Part shown: in pieces, positions 24,408 to 32,521 of the stretch
How positions within the stretch are numbered: the first letter of the stretch is position 1
Layout of the letters: each line of letters starts with the position of its first letter
Source: Domibacillus epiphyticus
Lineage (GTDB): Bacteria; Bacillota; Bacilli; Bacillales; Domibacillaceae
Assembly (NCBI RefSeq): GCF_001975785.1
Contig: NZ_MSFI01000001.1
Coordinates: 248,001 to 312,000, forward strand
Reading direction: 5' to 3'
Length of the DNA: 64,000 bases
Notes under the pieces: generated by a model
Seen by the model: the letters and a program-made list of their open reading frames with translations, nothing else
The model's database searches: none
Told to the model about the DNA's origin: nothing
Program-made: the position numbers and the translations under genes

Positions 24408-25658
24408 ATGGAAATTTTATTGGTGCAGCCTTACGAAGATTATCAATATAGCTACCAAAAACTTTATAACGAAATAAAGGATATTCTTACACAGCAGCAA
24501 GTGGATTTAGTAGTATTTCCTGAAGCTTTTATTCAACTAGATGATGGAGACGACGCATGGACAGCTGTTGAGTATATAGCAGATTTATTAAATAAGCCAA
24601 TATTAGCCGGCTTATCGATGCCAGATGGTTCAGAAAGAGCTTATTATGTAAACTGGGACCCAAAAGAGGGCGAAACAGAAGATAAATACTTTATAAAACA
24701 TTCAACGGCTATGACGACAATATTTGATTATGAGTTTACAAATGCAGAACTAGAGTCGATATACGCACCGATTATTTTAAATAACGAGCGTATTCAGGTA
24801 TATATTTGCCATGATATGTTTTTTCCCTTAGTAACAGAACGCCTGGAGCAAGAAGGTGTGGATATACTCATTAATTTGTCGGGTGGCAATGTAAAGATGT
24901 CTAAATGGTGCAACCTGTTAAAGGGACGATCAATTGAGCTGAACTCTTATGTTTTCTGTACAATGGGCAACCGAGTAAATATGAGTCAGCCGTCTGATCG
25001 TATTGGTTATTATCAGGGAAATAAACTACAACCTTCTTACATAAAAGGATATGGGGAAAAGGAACATGCTTTTAGCATTTTCTCCACAATAGAGGAGCAA
25101 TATTACTTAGAAGAAACATCGCCTTATTATAGCAATAAAGTCTATGATCAATTTACGGTAGGCACAAATGAACAATCTGACTATGTAATTGACTTTTCTT
25201 CTTGCACGATCAAATCGTCTTTACCAGACAATTCAAATGAGATGGAGCATTCTTTACATCTCACTAAAGGGAGAGAGAATGTGCAAGTGCATATAGCAAA
25301 TTATGAGGATTTGTATGATCGCATATATTTGTATAAACAGCCCCAGCATATAGGTACCCATCAAATCATTGTTTATGTAACGGACCAAGAGGTAGATTTA
25401 GGAAAGACGATTGCTTTGTTAAAACTTAGAGTTATAGAAAGCCGGTTTGCTGCTGTAGTGGCAGCACCTAACCTTTTAATAGGTGCAAAAACAAATCGTT
25501 ACAAAGATGTGCAGCTATTCAAGAGCACGGCCAATCAAATCGGTTATGACCTTCAGCATATGTACGGTATTACAAGTATTTACCAAAAGGGTGAAAATAA
25601 TATGCTCGGTATTGCATTAAAGCATAGAAAGAAATATGAAGAGCTAGTAGGCTTATAA
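24408..25658 (+). CDS. Nitrilase-superfamily amidohydrolase
   Basis: 416 residues. The carbon-nitrogen hydrolase fold has a plausible Glu-Lys-Cys triad: VVFPEAF (Glu39), FIKHS (Lys97) and VYICHDMFFP (Cys134), then ILINLSGGNVKMSKWCNLLK. The extra 130 C-terminal residues are unassigned. It is coupled to the nuclease-like gene. Nitrilase-fold enzymes cleave amide or nitrile bonds; a signalling nucleotide or protein amide is a possible target in a defence setting. Confidence 0.75.
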   Translation: MEILLVQPYEDYQYSYQKLYNEIKDILTQQQVDLVVFPEAFIQLDDGDDAWTAVEYIADLLNKPILAGLSMPDGSERAYYVNWDPKEGETEDKYFIKHSTAMTTIFDYEFTNAELESIYAPIILNNERIQVYICHDMFFPLVTERLEQEGVDILINLSGGNVKMSKWCNLLKGRSIELNSYVFCTMGNRVNMSQPSDRIGYYQGNKLQPSYIKGYGEKEHAFSIFSTIEEQYYLEETSPYYSNKVYDQFTVGTNEQSDYVIDFSSCTIKSSLPDNSNEMEHSLHLTKGRENVQVHIANYEDLYDRIYLYKQPQHIGTHQIIVYVTDQEVDLGKTIALLKLRVIESRFAAVVAAPNLLIGAKTNRYKDVQLFKSTANQIGYDLQHMYGITSIYQKGENNMLGIALKHRKKYEELVGL

Positions 25659-26027
25659 GCCATAATGTTTATTAATTATATTAAAACATGGCCAATTGTT
25701 TAGACTACACTTTTATTGACCATGCAAAATTACGATGTAGATCCCTTAATTATTTGAGATCATATATACGGATTTTTCTGTTCAGATGGTGTAGTCAAAC
25801 GAAAGAAGACTTAAAAAGATTGGTACGATCATATCAAAAGTAAATTCTTAAATACTTGTGAAATATCATTATTGTAATTTGGCATTGGGAATCAGCCTTT
25901 TAAGCGGTATGTTTATACTGATAATATATGGAATAATTAATAATATAGCAGGAATATACACAATAATTATTAATTTATTTGTTTAATAGCGTGAATTTAT
26001 CAAATATCTTCAGGAGGAAGCGATCAA
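25659..26027. other. Intergenic region before the AVAST-like pair
   Basis: About 370 bases, AT-rich. The only frame of note is a possible 42-residue hydrophobic peptide at 25858-25986 (GTG start, weak ribosome binding site) ending in MFILIIYGIINNIAGIYTII. No terminator with a T tract is clear, so read-through from the nuclease/nitrilase pair into the next genes is possible. Confidence 0.4.
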
Positions 26028-27248
26028 GTGAGTGAAATTAGACTAGAAGTGTTTAAGGCTAACCGAGGGGACTGTATACTTGTTTCATGTGAAGGGGAAA
26101 CAACGACAAATATTTTGATAGATCTTGGAGTAAAAGATACTTATGTAGATTGCGTGCAGAAGCGATTGGAAGAAATTCAAAGTCGAGGAGAGCATTTGGA
26201 TTTGCTCGTTTTGACACATGTTGATGATGACCATATTGGTGGTGCTCTTCCATTTTTAAAAGACAACGGCAGTCATGCTTTATCAAATAAAATAAGCGTT
26301 AGGGATATATGGTTAAATAGTTACCGGCATCTTTCTCACAAACGCACTGCAGAAGATATTAACGAAAGAGTTAGGAATTCAATGGCTCGGCAAATCGTCA
26401 TTTCAGATACTAATGAAGAAACAAAGATTAGTGCAACAGATGGTACAACGGTCGCAGGTATGCTATATAAACATCATTACCCTTGGAATTGTGCTTTTGA
26501 TGGTCAGGCAGTCATAGAGAGAAAAAAGCCTATTATCATTAACCAAGAAGTGAAAATCACGGTTTTAACTCCTACCGTTGAACAAATCGCCGCATTACAA
26601 AGAGTTTGGCTTGAAGAATTAAAAAGAAAGTTCCCTGAGATCATATTTAATGATGATGAGATTTTAGACGATGCCATCTTCTACGCCTCCCATTATCTAG
26701 AGGACGAGTACGTTTTTGATGATGTAGAGTCAATTTCAAGAGGATCCTTAGATATTAATGAAGGGAGATTTTCTGAGGATCCTTCTGTCATTAATGCATC
26801 ATCTATAACTTTTATTTTGGAATTTCTTAATAAACGAATATTGTTCCTTGCTGACTCGCCACCATCAGTATTACTACACCAGCTTCAAGCACTATACCCA
26901 GAAATGAGCCCAGAACATCCGTTATACTTCGATGCAGTGAAAGTTTCGCATCATGGAAGTAAGCGAAATACATGTAGTGAACTTGTGAAGCAAATCTCTT
27001 CAGAACGGTTTATTTTCTCGGCTTCCGGAAAGTATGGGCATCCACATATGGAAACAGTTTCACGTATTTTACTCCATTCTCCGTATGAAACCATCAGAAA
27101 ATTATATTTTAATTATGAGACACATACCTCTAAAAGCCTGCTTCGGGATGATTGGATGGATAAATACAAGTACTTGTGTCGCTTTGGCGAAATAATTCGG
27201 ATACCGATAGAAGATGCTGACAATGAAGGAGAAAAAAATGGACGCTAA
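26028..27248 (+). CDS. Metallo-beta-lactamase-fold protein
   Basis: 406 residues. MBL motifs are LTHVDDDHIGGALPF (His64, Asp66, Asp68, His69), FLADSP and KVSHHGSKRNT, close to the ComEC/Rec2-type MBL domains. TCAGGAGGAAG precedes the GTG at 26028. Its last 11 bases overlap the protease-ATPase gene. MBL next to trypsin and STAND proteins is the composition described for type 1 AVAST antiphage systems, so a nuclease or phosphodiesterase effector is likely. Confidence 0.85.
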   Translation: MSEIRLEVFKANRGDCILVSCEGETTTNILIDLGVKDTYVDCVQKRLEEIQSRGEHLDLLVLTHVDDDHIGGALPFLKDNGSHALSNKISVRDIWLNSYRHLSHKRTAEDINERVRNSMARQIVISDTNEETKISATDGTTVAGMLYKHHYPWNCAFDGQAVIERKKPIIINQEVKITVLTPTVEQIAALQRVWLEELKRKFPEIIFNDDEILDDAIFYASHYLEDEYVFDDVESISRGSLDINEGRFSEDPSVINASSITFILEFLNKRILFLADSPPSVLLHQLQALYPEMSPEHPLYFDAVKVSHHGSKRNTCSELVKQISSERFIFSASGKYGHPHMETVSRILLHSPYETIRKLYFNYETHTSKSLLRDDWMDKYKYLCRFGEIIRIPIEDADNEGEKNGR

Positions 27249-30200
27249 AATAAAGAAGGCTACAGCACACGTAGAATGTGGAGGGAAATTCGGTACCGCT
27301 TTTTTAATTAGTCCTGTACTTGCAATAACTGCTTATCATGTTGTTTCTAGATATGTTGAAGGTTCATCTATATTTCTTGAATTTTCATTACCTGGTGAAA
27401 CAGGTAATAGAAGTGCCAAATTACTAAATTCAAGAAACGAAATTGATACAGGCATTGATTTGGCTATTCTTCAATTAGATAAGCCTTTAGAAGAGATAGA
27501 ACCGCTACAGTTGACCGCAAAAGAATTACCCTATGACCTTCCTTGGAAGGCATTTGGCTTTCCGGCCACAAAAGATACACCCGGGCAAACTTTCGTTGGT
27601 GAGGTTTCGATGTTTGTGGAACAGCATATCTCCAAATATGATCTTGACTTAGATTGTCGGAAACCGGATATTACTGATCCTAAATATGTTGTTTTCGGTG
27701 CATCTGGCTCAGCTGTTATTGTAGATAAAGAAGTGGTTGCAGTGCTTTCCGATAAAATGCCAGGAGGGACACTAGGTGCGGTTAGCATAAAGTTCGCTCG
27801 AGAATTGCTAACGGAGCTTAATATAACTTTTACAGACAACACTTCTCTGGTAGCTGAATCTCCGAGTAACGAACTTGAAGAGATGCTTAAAATGTATCAT
27901 ATAAAAGTTCGGTTTTATCTTGAAAATAGTATGACTTTACCTTTTCCTTCTGAATTAAATAATGATTTGATAAAATACTCGTACTTTAGTGAATTTTTTG
28001 AAATAAGCACGTGGAAATCAAAAATAATAGATCATATCAATACTATCTCAAAGGAATTTAATAGTAACGCCTTTTTAAGAGAGAGTATTATTAAATTACA
28101 AGAGCTATACGAATTAGATCTGCCCTATGAAGAATTTCAGAGTAGTATGCGCAAAACGGTTGATTTGATTTTAGAAGAAATACCTGATGACAAAAGAACT
28201 AAGGGCTTCAGACAATTATTATTTCACTTATATAATCTTTTAAAGAGAAGGTATAACAAAGTCTTGGTGCTTACTGGTGAATCAGGATCAGGGAAAACCC
28301 ATTTGCTAAAAACAATACTATCGTCCTACCAAAGTGAGAAAGGTTTAGAATACTATTCTATTAGAATTCCGATAAGCATTAATGAAATAAAAGATAAAGG
28401 ATTTGGAGAAGCAATAAAATTTAGCCTTAATCATTTCCTAAATTCTAATTTTAATGATATATCTGATGTTAATCACTTTGTTAACAATCTTAAAAAAGTA
28501 GGAATTACTTTTAAAGTAATCTTTATCATTGATGATCTACAGAATTTATGTAATTCTAGTGCAAAACATTATGACGATATAAAACAAACTATTGTGATGT
28601 ATACAAAATTTGATTGGGTTAGCTGGTGTTTATCTATAAATGAATTTGATCAGTATTTGATTATGGACAATAGTAGATTTTTGGAAAAATATTGCTTTTC
28701 TAATAATTTCGATGATGCTAATTTATTTGTGAGTATGAGTAAAATAAATAGTGAAAATAAAGTGTGTCATAGAATATTAAATAATTATGGTATTGATACA
28801 AAAGTGATAGAAAAGTTTCCGCAAAATATTACTAATATAAAAATGCTTTTGAATAACCCTTTAATTTCTTATGTCTACGCTAATACTGTTAATGAAAATG
28901 AAAAAGAATTGCATAATATATGTTATTTTAACTTTATTAAAAGGTACTCTGATATTAAGAAAAAACAAATGGTCGAGTATTCTGAAAGAGATTTGCCGTT
29001 TCAAGAAAAAGATGTACAAATTAATAATGAAATTAACCAAGTAGTAAATTTTGTAATAAAAAATAAAAAGTTAACTTATTCAGAAAGTGAATTAAATGAT
29101 CTATTTAAGAGCTTAGCCCATTGTTATTTTGAATTGCGTTCTGTGCATCTTGTTAGTAAAGCAATTGTAGAGTTTGAGGATGATATTGAAAGCCGTAAAG
29201 ATATAATTGTTAAATTCGTTTTTAAACTATACTGGGCATATAAGATACTTTTAGAGTTTAGATCAAGAGATAACTGGTCGGAGTTTTCGTTACTGCGAGA
29301 TTCATTTGTAGAGTTAAAAGATGATTTGCTTATTTATGAAATTCTTTACCTAGACACAGATTTTGAAAAAAATTCTGAAATTCTTAATCAAGAAATTACA
29401 GATGTATTAAATAGTACTAGTGAAAAAGGATTATTATTTTTTGTTGGAATAAAGACAAGTTTTAATTGCCAAGAAATAATTTTTCTCGAATTGTTAGAAA
29501 AGGGGGAGTTAATTTTAAACAAACAGGAAACTTTCGGTTTGATGTATTTTTTACTGCATACTAATGCAAGAAATGCAAAAATTCCTCAAAAGTGTATAGT
29601 ACTAAGCAAATACTTAAATAAAGTTTCAGAACATGAATTAGGTGGTTATCTTAATGGTATATGTAAAAGCATATTTGGTAAGCTAAATAATCTGACAAAA
29701 TTTAAAAGGTGTATGGCTGAGTTTATTTGCAGTTCGGATACTAATATAAGTAAAATGATTGGAAAAATTGCAGCAGAAAATTTTATTCGGATCGTTACCG
29801 AAAAACAATATAGCTTGGAAGAGATTGTGAAAAATCATCTAATTATTTTCTTAGGCGACAACTTAGAAAAGATAAAGGAAAGCATGAATACTGGGTCGGA
29901 AAAAGGTAAAAATTCGAATGCAACTTTTATTGAATATTTTTTGCGCTTTTTATTTAGATTATTAATTGAAAATAATGAAGACAATAGACTTTTATTACAT
30001 GAAATATTGTTAAAGGAAAATTTTTATTATTTAGAAAGGGTTAAAGCTGATAATAAATTTAAAATCATCGGACATATATTAAGAAGTAATAGTGCTATTG
30101 CATATGGAGCTTATTATAAACATTTAAATCACTCAAAGAAAAAAAACTTCAAGAAACAATATATTGAGTGCATTACAAAACTTTTAGACTCAGAATTAAT

Positions 30201-30384
30201 TGAACAGAGGATTTTAGCGTTCCATTTTATATCCAATACTTTAATTGATGAGGACCCTAAGTCTACTTTGGATATTGATTTCTTTCCGCTATTAAAAGTA
30301 ATACATGAAGATAATCGACTTGAAATGTTTAATGATGGCCGAAAGGACTTTTACGAAAGAAATTTTTATCCATATCTTAAATAA
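27238..30384 (+). CDS. Trypsin-like protease fused to a STAND-like P-loop ATPase
   Basis: 1048 residues from the ATG at 27238 (GAAGGAG upstream). Residues 1-200 form a chymotrypsin-fold protease: His34 in ITAYHVV, Asp74 in TGIDLAIL, and Ser156 in FGASGSAV. Residues 345-440 contain Walker A LTGESGSGKT (near 346) and Walker B FIIDDLQN (near 430). The remaining 600 residues are helical, repeat-like and AT-rich in codon use, fitting a sensor of STAND type. Avs proteins act as phage-protein sensors; here protease and ATPase appear fused in one chain. Confidence 0.85.
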   Translation: MDAKIKKATAHVECGGKFGTAFLISPVLAITAYHVVSRYVEGSSIFLEFSLPGETGNRSAKLLNSRNEIDTGIDLAILQLDKPLEEIEPLQLTAKELPYDLPWKAFGFPATKDTPGQTFVGEVSMFVEQHISKYDLDLDCRKPDITDPKYVVFGASGSAVIVDKEVVAVLSDKMPGGTLGAVSIKFARELLTELNITFTDNTSLVAESPSNELEEMLKMYHIKVRFYLENSMTLPFPSELNNDLIKYSYFSEFFEISTWKSKIIDHINTISKEFNSNAFLRESIIKLQELYELDLPYEEFQSSMRKTVDLILEEIPDDKRTKGFRQLLFHLYNLLKRRYNKVLVLTGESGSGKTHLLKTILSSYQSEKGLEYYSIRIPISINEIKDKGFGEAIKFSLNHFLNSNFNDISDVNHFVNNLKKVGITFKVIFIIDDLQNLCNSSAKHYDDIKQTIVMYTKFDWVSWCLSINEFDQYLIMDNSRFLEKYCFSNNFDDANLFVSMSKINSENKVCHRILNNYGIDTKVIEKFPQNITNIKMLLNNPLISYVYANTVNENEKELHNICYFNFIKRYSDIKKKQMVEYSERDLPFQEKDVQINNEINQVVNFVIKNKKLTYSESELNDLFKSLAHCYFELRSVHLVSKAIVEFEDDIESRKDIIVKFVFKLYWAYKILLEFRSRDNWSEFSLLRDSFVELKDDLLIYEILYLDTDFEKNSEILNQEITDVLNSTSEKGLLFFVGIKTSFNCQEIIFLELLEKGELILNKQETFGLMYFLLHTNARNAKIPQKCIVLSKYLNKVSEHELGGYLNGICKSIFGKLNNLTKFKRCMAEFICSSDTNISKMIGKIAAENFIRIVTEKQYSLEEIVKNHLIIFLGDNLEKIKESMNTGSEKGKNSNATFIEYFLRFLFRLLIENNEDNRLLLHEILLKENFYYLERVKADNKFKIIGHILRSNSAIAYGAYYKHLNHSKKKNFKKQYIECITKLLDSELIEQRILAFHFISNTLIDEDPKSTLDIDFFPLLKVIHEDNRLEMFNDGRKDFYERNFYPYLK

Positions 30385-30769
30385 TGTTGAAGAAGGAAAG
30401 AGACTAATTTATATATCTCTATTAGAGTTAAGGGATGTTATGAAAGGTATGTTCATTTATCCTCAAACGGATCAAGAAGTAGATATGGCTTTTGAAATGA
30501 ATGGATGCAAAAATATTGTTCTGATAGTTAATTTAAATCAAAACTGATCTGAAATTAGAAAGCAACCCTTACAAGCACTTTAACAGGAAAAATGCTGTTC
30601 ATTCCTCGTCTGTAAGACTAATAAAAAGTAATAATTTATTGTGGGTGAAAATAAAAAATAGCAATAACACCCACGAAGTACCCACATAAAAAGAAAAAGG
30701 TATGAAAAGGAATGAATTTGTAGAGAAGAAAAACACTGATTTTTCAAGGGATTTTTAAGCTGTTTTAAA
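30385..30769. other. Gene-free stretch after the STAND protein
   Basis: No convincing gene. A frame running over 30305-30547 has about 55 residues beyond the STAND stop but no start with a ribosome binding site; it could be a frameshifted end of the STAND gene. Remaining DNA is AT-rich. Confidence 0.4.
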
Positions 30770-30843
30770 GCTATAAAAGAAGAAGTATATTCCGCACACA
30801 AGTTCACCCTTGGGAGCGCGAGCAATACATGTCAATGTACTAA
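30770..30843 (+). mobile_element. IS3-family transposase remnant (C-terminal end)
   Basis: In frame to the TAA at 30841 it reads SIFRTQVHPWEREQYMSMY, the same transposase end as at 41273-41491 on the other strand with two added residues (RE). Upstream the match dissolves after a stop codon. Only the end of the gene remains. Confidence 0.8.
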
Positions 30844-30849
30844 GAAATC

Positions 30850-30946
30850 CAACCCCTTGAGCCGTATGGCTTCAAGGGGTTTTTCTTTGATGGGCAAATG
30901 ACGGAGATAAGCAGTCTATTTACGGCTTGCCCATCATTTGCCCATC
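30850..30946. other. Terminator and inverted repeats next to the integrase
   Basis: Hairpin AACCCCTTGAGCC/GGCTTCAAGGGGTT (30850-30880) with a T tract, then GATGGGCAAATGA (30889-30901) and its exact complement TCATTTGCCCATC (30934-30946), with a second TTGCCCATC at 30928. Repeats like these beside an integrase 3' end can be arm-type or core attachment sites. A matching partner at the left end was not found. Confidence 0.5.
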
Positions 30947-30951
30947 TTTTT

Positions 30952-31130
30952 TTAAGAGTGTTTTTGACCGAAAATGTCCTTTGTATATTCTTCAAACCTG
31001 CCCATTTGCTGTTCCTCTAATTTCTTTGAAATATGGGCATAAACATCAGCGGTTATTTCAATTCCTCCATGACTCAATCGTTTCTGGTAATACTTTAGAT
31101 CTGCGCCAGCTTCCTCAAAAGGAAATGTAC
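30952..31130 (-). pseudogene. Tyrosine recombinase (integrase) C-terminal fragment
   Basis: The minus strand reads FPFEEAGADLKYYQKRLSHG, then ITADVYAHISKKLEEQQM and a charged tail ending GQKHS before TAA. This holds the H(G)G..T..YAH end of phage and ICE integrases, where the last Tyr is the nucleophile. Nothing upstream continues it: the reading breaks at about 31130. About 300 N-terminal residues are absent, so the element has no intact integrase here. Confidence 0.8.
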
Positions 31131-31137
31131 TTCGTCT

Positions 31138-31237
31138 AAAGAGAGAGTGGCTTGATGAGGCTATAGATATCTCCGCATTTCCCCATGAAACACAAGAAAT
31201 ATTGGAAGCAGCAAGTTTTATATTGCGAAACAGTTAG
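31138..31237 (+). pseudogene. 3' end of an unknown gene
   Basis: An in-frame run of about 32 codons, REWLDEAIDISAFPHETQEI through ASFILRNS, ends in TAG without a start codon, directly against the integrase fragment. A terminator (AGCCCTT/AAGGGCT plus T tract, 31246-31270) follows. It may be the tail of a host gene disrupted when the element inserted or rearranged. Confidence 0.45.
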
Positions 31238-31245
31238 AAGCCAAA

Positions 31246-31270
31246 AGCCCTTAAAACAAGGGCTTTTTTT
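31246..31270 (+). terminator. Rho-independent terminator
   Basis: AGCCCTT-AAAAC-AAGGGCT followed by seven T. Confidence 0.75.
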
Positions 31271-31312
31271 TATTATACACATAAATTTAAAATAGTTTTT
31301 TGATTAAAGTAG

Positions 31313-31640
31313 TTATTTATTAAGCCCTCGCTTCTTAATTACCTCCCAGATCTGTCTCATTTCCTCCAGCTGATCTTCGGGGGCTTCTTTCATCTCTTTA
31401 AAGAAAAGGTTTAGCTCGGGGTTTTTGAAAAATTCCAACATTTCTTTTTTATCCTCGGCAAGGCTGATTGCATTATCAATATTTCCTTTAATTATATAGT
31501 CAGTCGTAACATCGTAGAAAGCAGCTATTTTTTCAGGCGTTTCAAAATCTGGCTGAGTTTTACTTAGTTCGTACCGAGCATACGTGGAGCGGTTAATACT
31601 TAATCTGTCTGCAACTTCTTGTGAGAAAGATCTCTAATGC
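31313..31640 (-). pseudogene. XRE regulator fragment
   Basis: Minus strand reads FSQEVADRLSINRSTYARYE, then DFETPEKIAAFYDVTTDYII and a charged C-terminus ending KRGLNK. The helix-turn-helix is missing its first helix; a TAG lies just before and a frameshift is apparent (the neighbouring frame reads IPKGIRDLSHKK). No start codon. It abuts a truncated HD-GYP gene at about 31627. Confidence 0.75.
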
Positions 31641-32180
31641 CCTTCGGTATAGGAATCTTTTGCTTCAACCGCAATGATTAAGGCCTGCATGGTTTTCGTA
31701 TATAGGCTATTTTTCTTCTCTTCGTTCGCCATGATAACCGTTGCATAGTGGAGCAGGATTAAATAAACCAAAAAAAATAATAAGTTGGAAGATGATGTCC
31801 ACAATGTAAAATGTCATTTCTGGATGGAGCCATATGACCAGCAAATAGCAGAGCACGGTCGTTATGTACGAATACAAAAAATAGGCTATCTTCTTAAACA
31901 ACATGCCAAAAATCGGTGGGATGAAAAATAAGGAAAAACCTAAAACAGGGGCACTGTAATAAATCAATGCAATAATAACTGTAATGCTTAATCCGAAAAA
32001 CCGCGCATTTCTTCGTTTAAAAAGTGCTGAAAAACGGTATAAGGTACCAAGCCGAATAGTAAGGTGGATAGAAGCAGTAGCAGATTAAAGAAGGGCTCCT
32101 TTCCAAAAAACAGGGCCAGTAATAGTATCACTCCCGCACAGCTACCCAATAGTCTACACGTAACGCGCAGAATTTTTTTC
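31627..32180 (-). pseudogene. Membrane HD-GYP phosphodiesterase, truncated and frameshifted
   Basis: Minus-strand pieces give hydrophobic helices (ITVIIALIYYSAPVLGFSLF, TFYIVDIIFQLIIFF, LVYLILLHYATVIM) followed by SLYTKTMQALIIAVEAKD and SYTEGH, which is where HD-GYP domains begin. The frame changes in a run of eight T at about 31770 and again near 32030, and the sequence is cut right after YTEGH by XRE-like DNA. The catalytic HD-GYP part is gone. It lies divergently from an intact GGDEF gene. Confidence 0.65.
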
Positions 32181-32360
32181 GTCGCCGTAAAATAACTTCA
32201 ACTCCAGTTAACCCTAGTCTGTATAATGATTTTTTCGACAAACATTGACAAAGTTTTATAGTGTTTAATAAAATTCTATAAATCTCGTGGATATAATGGA
32301 TCAAGTTAGTTGAAGGAGGGTTATTGTAGTAATGTGGGAGGTGTAAGGAAGTGATTCGTT

Positions 32361-32486
32361 ATGAGAATTAGAAAATCACACAAGAATGTTAGCAAGTTAA
32401 CAGAGTGTCTAAATGGAAAGATAGAGAGTTATGTAAGGAATTTTTTTATCGATAACATAAATGTTTGTATGTATAATAACACTTAA
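32361..32486 (+). CDS. Possible 41-residue peptide
   Basis: ATG with AAGGAAG at 15 bases, encoding a basic then mixed sequence MRIRKSHKNVSKLTEC onward. No family and no other support; it precedes the GGDEF gene by 35 bases. Confidence 0.2.
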   Translation: MRIRKSHKNVSKLTECLNGKIESYVRNFFIDNINVCMYNNT

Positions 32487-32521
32487 AAAAATTATTTTAT
32501 ATCACTTTGGAGGAAAAACTT

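Noticed and set aside
30305-30547. 80-codon frame overlapping the STAND gene end
   Set aside because: No start signal and no family; possibly a frameshifted tail, not enough to call.
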